This document shows positions 20,008-25,425 of a stretch of 25,425 nucleotides of DNA, piece by piece. The position numbers were made by a program, and so were the translations under genes. Position 1 is the stretch's first letter; each line of letters begins with the position of its first letter. Source of the stretch: Ectocarpus siliculosus (taxonomy: Eukaryota; Sar; Phaeophyceae; Ectocarpales; Ectocarpaceae); the NCBI GenBank assembly GCA_000310025.1, contig FN648615.1:1-25425 (forward strand), given 5' to 3'. A model generated the notes under the pieces. It had not been told where the DNA came from, did not search any database, and worked only from the letters and a program-made list of their open reading frames with translations.

Positions 20008-21427
20008 CAGTGTTGGATATTGGGTATCGAATATCGATACAAAACTGATATATATCGACGATACGCAGTAGTATCGGTATTGATTGCCGGTTTCCACGCC
20101 GATATTTGTCGATACGAATCGGTATCGGTATCGATATCGGTATTCGATATTCGATATTTTGGCCCCCTTTTTACCGGGGGAGGGGTCAGTTTCCCAGCTG
20201 TCTACCCCCCCTTTTTTCGCTCCGGCGCCTACGCGCCTACTCCTGTCACCCCCCACTGCCATCACAACCACACACCACACACACACCAGCCCCTGCCAGC
20301 CACACACCACACCAACAGCGCCTGTGTCTCAACTCCTGAGAACCACATCGGTGTGCAACATGAGCCTTCAAGAATTCGGCTTTGTCGCCGGCGATAGCGC
20401 TGCCTCTGCCGAATGAGTAGCAGTCATCCCCGTTAGAGTCAGCTTGCCTCCTTACTACGTAGGTTTGGCGTTTCCCGCAGTTTCAGCAGTAGAGCTACTA
20501 CATTAGTGCGAACAGAGGCCGTACCTCCTGCGGACAATTTATTATGCGGTGTGAACTTGGTTTTGGGACTCGTAATACGTAATGGCAAGGTGTGTGCTTG
20601 ATTTCATGTCCGACCACTTGGGCGTGTGATGAATAGAGGTGACGATTTGATGTCTGTCGTGTTCAAGTTTGGCAAGCGTTTGATTTTCGCACATAATGTT
20701 TTCGCCATGTTGTTTCTTTTGTTTCATTTTGGCTGTTGGGTGTCTAGAGTTGATACTCGCTCGAGGTGCATTGCTGATTGTTGGGCACCTACACCTGGTG
20801 GGTGGAATTTTGCATGCATAACTTTGAAGGTAGTAAGATAATATAAAACCAAGTGTTCCGAGTTTTTTCCGCGTTTTTTTGTCATGAAATCCTTCCTGCT
20901 CGCAGCCGAGCTTGCACTGATTCGATCGCAACCGTACGGCCGTGTTATAGTGTGTACGTGTATACACTATATACACATGCACACTGACTGTAAAATGTAA
21001 AATATATCTGGTGGACATAGCTACACAACCAACCTGCCTCTTGCACGATGCAGTTTTGTATGCGCAACATCACATCACAACGTGTGCCCGCTGTTGTTGT
21101 GCTCGTCGTGATGTTCAACTGCACACACCTGGCACCTGGCAAACACCACTACTTCCATGCCGCCGGACCATGCGCGCACGTCTTGCGCACTGCTGTATAC
21201 TTCAGATAAGGGTTTGGGTGTGCCAGGGTACGTGTAGTTGCGTAACGTTCGCTCTTCTTGTAACCTGAGGCCTTCAAAACCGCCGTATCGATATCGAGTA
21301 TCGATACTCGATACGTATCGAGCCATTTTCGGGATATCGAACAAAATGTCGGTATTTATTTGTGTTTTTTTCTCGATACAAGAGCGTATCGTATCGAACC
21401 CTTCTGCCCGACCAATATCCAACACTG
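20008..21427. mobile_element. Non-autonomous hAT-type DNA transposon, 1420 bp, complete ends
   Basis: Perfect 16-bp terminal inverted repeats (CAGTGTTGGATATTGG at 20008-20023 and its complement at 21412-21427) are flanked by an exact 8-bp target duplication. Ends starting CAG with an 8-bp duplication are typical of hAT elements. Both subterminal regions (20024-20160 and about 21280-21400) are packed with TATCGA/TCGATA motifs in both orientations, probable transposase-binding sites. The interior has no hAT transposase: the best frames (20542-21018 -, 158 aa from ATG; 20084-20416 +) lack a BED zinc finger or the C-terminal dimerisation block. It would have been moved by a transposase made elsewhere. 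The intact duplication and matched ends suggest a fairly recent insertion. Confidence 0.9.
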
Positions 21428-21435
21428 ATATAAAG
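21428..21435. repeat. Target-site duplication, right copy (ATATAAAG)
   Basis: Exact match to 20000-20007. Only one copy would be expected in an allele without the transposon. Confidence 0.93.
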
Positions 21436-22649
21436 TGATAAAAACCGTCAATGAGTGCCCTTCAACCGGAACCAGTTTACACTCCTAAAGCATTTCATTG
21501 GCCATCTCACCGGGGTCGGAGAGATCGCACCAGGGTGCGACACAGCACGCGAAGAAATTCACAATCAAGTAAAATCGATCGCACCCGGTGCCATCTCTCC
21601 GACTACATACTACATATATATGATGACCATGATCATGTACAGGAGATTGTTTCCCTGCTCAAACGCATAGAAAAAATGTTTTCCGGTGGTGCGTGGTGTT
21701 AGCACATGCAGGTACTTTCCGGTGGTGTTGGGGCGCGTACTTTTTGGTGCATGATCTCTGTACAACAAACTACACGTTGTGCTTGCTGCGGTGTTGTTTG
21801 TCGCCGAATACGCCTGTTCGATTTTCTGCTCTCCGGCCGTCGCATTACTTGATTTTTTTGTTGTGCGTCTCCGCTCTTCGAACGAATGAGCACAACTTTT
21901 CTTACACATCTTCCTCTCATCTCAAACCTCCACCCGCACATAAGCTTGCCGCACACTCATCACCATACAGCCTACGAGCGTAGGAACGACCGCCGAGCGG
22001 TACGACGCAAAGCGCCCCTCCATGTAGTAGTATGTCCGGATTTCTGTCTTCTTCGTCTGCGCCCCGGAAAACTTCAACGAGATTTTGGGACAAAAGCCAA
22101 CGACTACGATCTTAAGAGGGAAAATCGAAAACTCTTACCTCTCTCAGTCGTCGATGATTGATTACTGTGTCGCTGCTCGAGGCTGGTGCCACTGTTGCTG
22201 TCCTACGTGATAGCCTGTCGAGTCAATCAAGCCGCTGCCAAAACGGGCCGGGTGGGAAGAGAAGTTTTGCTGGGGTTGGGCTGGCTCAGCGCGGGGGAGG
22301 AGGTGTGTGTGGAAGGTATGCATGCGTGCTTGTGTTCACACTCGCTCTACCTGCGGCACGCAATTAATTGCAACAACACGCGGGACAACAGTTGATGGAC
22401 AACGACTCGAAGTCAGCTGCTGTAGTGCAGCCGGATGGGTTAACCAATGCTACTTGCGTCGGCAGACCTCCACAAACATGGGATATGATAACTTTGCAGC
22501 TTTTCGGTTTATTATGACTTGCGTTCATCAGGTGACGAAAAATCATGTCATATTCGACTCTTGCACGAAAAATAGACCGGTCTCTACCTCGTATGTCGCT
22601 CACAGGTGTGGTGTGGTTAGTACCCGGGAGTATCTCTAGAAAAATAAAC
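21436..22649. other. No recognised gene; one strong hairpin
   Basis: Apart from the hairpin at 21515-21603, this is ordinary sequence with short frames. A + stretch near 22158-22313 reads LLLSYVIACRVNQAAAKTGR and EVLLGLGWLSAGEEVCVE before a GTATGC donor-like site. It looks somewhat protein-like, but it lacks a start and matches no family. Confidence 0.4.
21515..21603. repeat. Inverted repeat, ~25-bp arms
   Basis: The arms at 21515-21540 and 21579-21603 pair along GTCGGAGAGAT.GCACC and GGGTGCGA with one mismatch and one bulge. The loop is 38 bases. It lies about 80 bp right of the hAT insertion and outside its target duplication. Confidence 0.8.
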
Positions 22650-22728
22650 TGATTCGGGGTCGGCCAGAGTCGGAATAACACTCTGTCTACCATCTATTTC
22701 CGGTTTCCGACCCAATGCGTTCTTCTCC
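22650..22728. repeat. Small MITE-like repeat, copy 1
   Basis: It runs from TGATTCGGGGTCGG through GTCGGAATAA to TTTCCGACCCAATGCGTTCT. The ends are imperfect inverted repeats (ATTCGGGGTCGG against CCGACCCAAT). The related copy at 23080 keeps both ends, while the centre differs. Confidence 0.65.
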
Positions 22729-23079
22729 ATATCGATCGGCGTGCAAGTTCTGTGAATACTCCTTTGGTATTAGAAGGGGGTGTAGCTTGTGCACATCTAG
22801 CATTTCTGGGTGGCGTCTTCTTTCTACACCGAGTTCGAGTTCACACTTCGACACAAGGAAGCACAGTAGGTCGGCATAACTCTCGGATTCCTTGGTTGGG
22901 TGAATGGAAAATGATAACGAAGACAATACTTTTGTGTATTTTTCAACCACACTGCAGTCCAACAAGCTGAGCTCGGGGGTCAGCACACCGAACTATATTA
23001 TAGACGTGTCCCCATAAAACAACCATTCAATGCGAAGTATATACATCAATTACGGAGTAAATAATATATTAAAATTGTA
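22729..23079. other. No recognised gene between the two MITE-like copies
   Basis: The minus frame 22687-22986 (99 aa) crosses into the repeat and matches nothing. No splice-bounded exon is evident. Confidence 0.35.
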
Positions 23080-23163
23080 GTGATTCGGGGTCGACTGCAC
23101 GTCGGAATAATGAGTCTTGTTGTATTCATTTCATTTTCCGATTTCCGAATCAATGCGTTCTCC
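23080..23163. repeat. Small MITE-like repeat, copy 2
   Basis: TGATTCGGGGTCG at the left end pairs with CGATTTCCGAATCA at the right end. Direct orientation relative to copy 1. Shared blocks are GATTCGGGGTCG, GTCGGAATAA, and a right block of TTTCCGA, CAATGCGTTCT and CC. Confidence 0.65.
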
Positions 23164-23608
23164 ACGCCGGAGCGCGATTTCTCGGAACATTTGCTTGGGT
23201 AAATAGATAGATAGGTAGGTACAAGGCGTCCCTCCGGAGTGGGGTAAAGAGAGCACCGCGGCAAGGGGTGATGCAAGAACATGGGAAAATGTGACGAGAT
23301 GTGACGATCTCTGACGCGGATTCAGTGTGGAGCTAGTCCGACCACTGTGTGCAGGTTGGAGCCGCTTCGCTTCTTCAGTCTGTTTCCTTCCTTATCCTTC
23401 CTTTCTCTCTCAGTCGCTCGCTATCGCTCACTCCCAGGCAACACCAGGGAACACCAGGCAAGACACTGAGCAAGGTGGAACGCTTGCACTCGCTTGCTAC
23501 TCTGCTAGTAACCATTGTGCTACCTGCCTAAAGTCGGAATACTAGGAATCTGGGCAGGTGGTCGGGATATTCCTGAACGATATGCCCGCCCAGATGGTAT
23601 CTTAATCC

Positions 23609-23757
23609 AAGGGTCCAAATACCATAACACTAGCCCACCCTGAGGGGACATATACGCAGAGGCTAGAACCTGAAGAGGGGGAAATAACAATTCATCTGAG
23701 GCATCTACTCTAGCCTCTGCGTATATGTCCCCTACTAAGGGTCCAAATACCATAACA
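23609..23757. repeat. Foldback structure inside a direct repeat
   Basis: A perfect 25-bp inverted repeat (arms 23643-23667 and 23709-23733; core GGGGACATATACGCAGAGGC) has a 41-base loop. It is bracketed by an exact 21-bp direct repeat (23609-23629 and 23737-23757; core GGGTCCAAATACCATAACA). The left direct copy can also pair with ATGGTAT at 23594-23600. The minus frame 23520-23753 is this structure translated. Confidence 0.92.
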
Positions 23758-23869
23758 AAAAGCTACCAGCAGAGAAACGACAGCAGTAAATAAAAGCATA
23801 GATACTGTAGCTTCGTATCAAAGGATTCGCGGCAGGTCGGCGCGAGCTCAGAACATTTTCAAGGGGTTT

Positions 23870-24275
23870 CTGGATTTAGTTTGGTTGAAGCCCGCAGCCG
23901 CGCGCCGCGCGGATGGATGTACGTAGTCTATGTGTAAATGTGCATGCCGACCTCCCAACCTCTGACTCGGCAGTCTGCACGGAGATGTGTGCACTGCTCT
24001 GCATCTCTGCTGACACCGCCACAAGTTTTGTCATCGATACTCTAAAGAGCATCTAGATCCTTCTGGAGGATTTTTGCTGCAAAAAGAAGTACTGTAGTCT
24101 AGTCTCTGGATTTTTGGGGGTTGAAAGCCCGCAGCCGATCGGATGGATATATATGTGAAAATATGTGCATTGCATGTATGTATGTGCCGGCGTGCCGGCT
24201 TCCTGACGTCGGGCTCGGCAGTCTGCACGAGATGTGTCCACTGCTCAGTCAGCATCTCTGCTGGCACAGCCACGA
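23870..24275. repeat. Diverged tandem duplication, 236-bp offset
   Basis: 23870-24023 and 24106-24275 share, in order, CTGGATTT, TTGAA.GCCCGCAGCCG, CGGATGGAT, CTCGGCAGTCTGCACG, GAGATGTGT.CACTGCTC and GCATCTCTGCTG.CAC. A spacer between them (24024-24105) holds one CCTTCTGGAGG palindrome of the type clustered at 15.4 and 16.6 kb. The long + frame 24121-24840 begins in the second copy and is probably chance. Confidence 0.85.
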
Positions 24276-24497
24276 CATATACTTTGCTTTCCTGCTGCTG
24301 GAAACTACGTACTTGGGGCTGACTGCTGTGTGTAGTTCATTCAGCAGTCGGTCTCAATCATGGCCTCATCGCCATCATCATCAGCAGAAGAAGGACGAAT
24401 CGATTGAGCGGCGTCATCGAGATGTGTTTTTCTGTTTTTCTCCACGCACACACAACCACCCACCACCTTCGGAAAGGGCAACGAAGAACAAACTATG

Positions 24498-24680
24498 TAC
24501 TAGGGTTAAGGATTGGCCAACATCCAGGACGGATGGTGGTGAGTGTCCGGGAGGAAGGAAAGAACAAGAAAAAGTGGAGAAGAGTTGTTGGGGCTGGAAG
24601 AAGGGACGGTGTTGGGAGAGGCAAGGAAGTGGTGAAGAATTTCGGCACTCGACGAGCGCGCGGTCCCGTCGGGGGAAATT
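24498..24680 (+). repeat. Dispersed repeat R, copy 3
   Basis: It starts CTAGGGTTAAGGATTGGCC at 24500, identical over 19 bases to copy 2, but lacks the CCCCGCCCCCCAATGGGG part. It then shares GGACGGATGGTGGTGAG, a purine-rich tract and GGACGGTGTTGGGAGA. The exact left boundary common to copies 2 and 3 suggests a real element end. Confidence 0.75.
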
Positions 24681-25194
24681 GCACCCCACGTTCGAAGTCG
24701 GTGTGAAAACCGCGGCAAGGAAGGAGTGCGGAGGGAATAAAAAAAAACCGGAGACGTCGACGTTTGTTTGCGTCGTGGAACGATCCTTCCGTATAACGCA
24801 GGTACTCACCAATCAATGCAAAAGACAGAGAGAGAGGTAAAATACCCATCGTGAAAGTCAAAGCGCAGGTCATAACTGCATATGACTCATGTCCTGCGCG
24901 GAGAAGTTTCCACGGAGACTTATCAACAAGCAAGAAGTTTGAAGGCCGGCTGAGAAGGTTTGAAGCCACAATCACTTCAGCGACGATGGCAAGCGCAACG
25001 TCAAAACTTCACAGGAAGAAAAGTGGATACAAGAAAAGTGCATACAAAAAAAGAAAAGGCCGGATGCCGACCTGTGGCTCTCTCGGAATGAAGGGATTTC
25101 CACAATTTCCAACTGGTAATCCACAAGTAGTACGGACCATATGAGGTTACTGGCTGGGTAGAGAGAGGTCGGAACGGTTTTTCATGTGAAGAAG
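24681..25194. other. No firm gene; short basic open frame
   Basis: A + frame running to 25144 has an internal ATG near 24986 (MASATSKLHRKKSGYKKSAY) and is lysine-rich, then ends GNPQVVRTI and TGA. It could be a tiny basic protein or a 5' exon of a + gene running off the window. No family is recognised. Confidence 0.25.
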
Positions 25195-25222
25195 ACAACA
25201 ACAACAACCACAACAACAACAA
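25195..25222. repeat. (ACA)n microsatellite
   Basis: Nine trinucleotide units with one ACC interruption lead directly into ATGATG. CAA/ACA-rich tracts are common in 5' untranslated leaders, which fits the possible start codon at 25222. Confidence 0.85.
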
Positions 25223-25425
25223 TGATGAAGGTCGACCCGTCCTGGGTCGTTCGGTGTAAAATGAAACATGTGAAAGGTGGACTGCGTAAAGATCCAGCGG
25301 TCTTTTTCGGCAGTCGCAAAGAAATATGCAACCACATGTATGTCGCAAAAAAAAAAACTCTACCAGAAAATAGAACACCGCCTTCTCTGTTGTTGCAGGC
25401 AGGTTTGCTTCCACAACCCGGGAAC
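25222..25425 (+). CDS. Possible 5' end of a gene cut by the window edge
   Basis: From ATGATG at 25222 the frame stays open for 68 codons to the last base, giving a basic peptide (MMKVDPSWVVRCKMKHVKGG, later FFGSRKEICNHMYVAKKK). An alternative reading is that CTTCTCTGTTGTTGCAG ending at 25398 is a 3' splice site and that coding sequence begins at 25399. Minus-strand frames overlap the same bases but start at non-ATG codons. I recognise no domain. Confidence 0.25.
   Translation, partial: MMKVDPSWVVRCKMKHVKGGLRKDPAVFFGSRKEICNHMYVAKKKTLPENRTPPSLLLQAGLLPQPGN

Noticed and set aside
20220-20320. CRISPR-like or microsatellite array in the CA-rich tract
   Set aside because: Irregular CAC/ACC steps without a repeat-spacer structure. 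Simple sequence inside the transposon.
20542-21018. 158-codon minus frame within the hAT element as a transposase
   Set aside because: It has an ATG but lacks the BED finger, the catalytic-core spacing and the hAT C-terminal block, and is too short.
24163-24840. 225-codon + frame from ATG
   Set aside because: It runs through a tandem-duplication copy, a spacer and dispersed repeat R copy 3, with low-complexity K/R/E content and no domain. Probably chance.

Overview
The window looks like a eukaryotic, gene-poor, repeat-rich subtelomeric region. Long open frames are rare, coding signal comes in short pieces bounded by GT-AG splice sites, and a 98-bp satellite with embedded CCCTAA telomere-type repeats fills the left 2 kb. 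CCCTAA reading 5'->3' on the + strand fits a left chromosome end, with the telomere beyond base 1. The best protein clue is a GDPH/Root_cap-like protein of a type I associate with algae and other stramenopiles, so a brown-alga-like or related protist is my preferred guess. The sequence alone does not prove it.

Layout. 1-2011: 98-bp satellite array with an internal (CCCTAA)5 tract and a 267-bp higher-order duplication. 2012-3625: no recognisable gene. 3626-4545 (-): main exon of the Root_cap/VWD-like protein. 5258-5605 (+): broken RNase H-like piece of a DIRS-type retroelement. About 5570-12430: a large, old segmental duplication. Each half has two degenerate repeat units and then one copy of a small split gene on the minus strand. 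The right copy (10825-12428) has a signal-peptide exon and two symmetric phase-1 exons whose ten cysteines follow the colipase/dickkopf order. The left copy (7833-8540) keeps the two cysteine exons but no first exon was found. 12430-16980: no recognised gene; it holds a G-rich minisatellite, a GA/CA-rich tract and two clusters of short palindromes. 16980-19330: copies of a dispersed repeat in opposite orientations, flanking a C-type-lectin-like pseudogene (17441-17736, +). 20008-21427: a complete 1420-bp non-autonomous hAT-type transposon with a 16-bp perfect terminal inverted repeat and an exact 8-bp target duplication. 21436-25425: foldback structures, small MITE-like repeats, a tandem duplication, a third copy of the dispersed repeat, and a possible gene start cut by the right edge.

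The most interesting system is the duplicated secreted ten-cysteine gene pair. The two copies differ in exon 2 by an in-frame 12 nt, have exon 3 of identical length (96 nt), and share splice sites and phases. That pattern points to a real gene family, probably of extracellular small proteins, growing in a subtelomeric setting. There is no sign of an operon or pathway; the genes appear independent.
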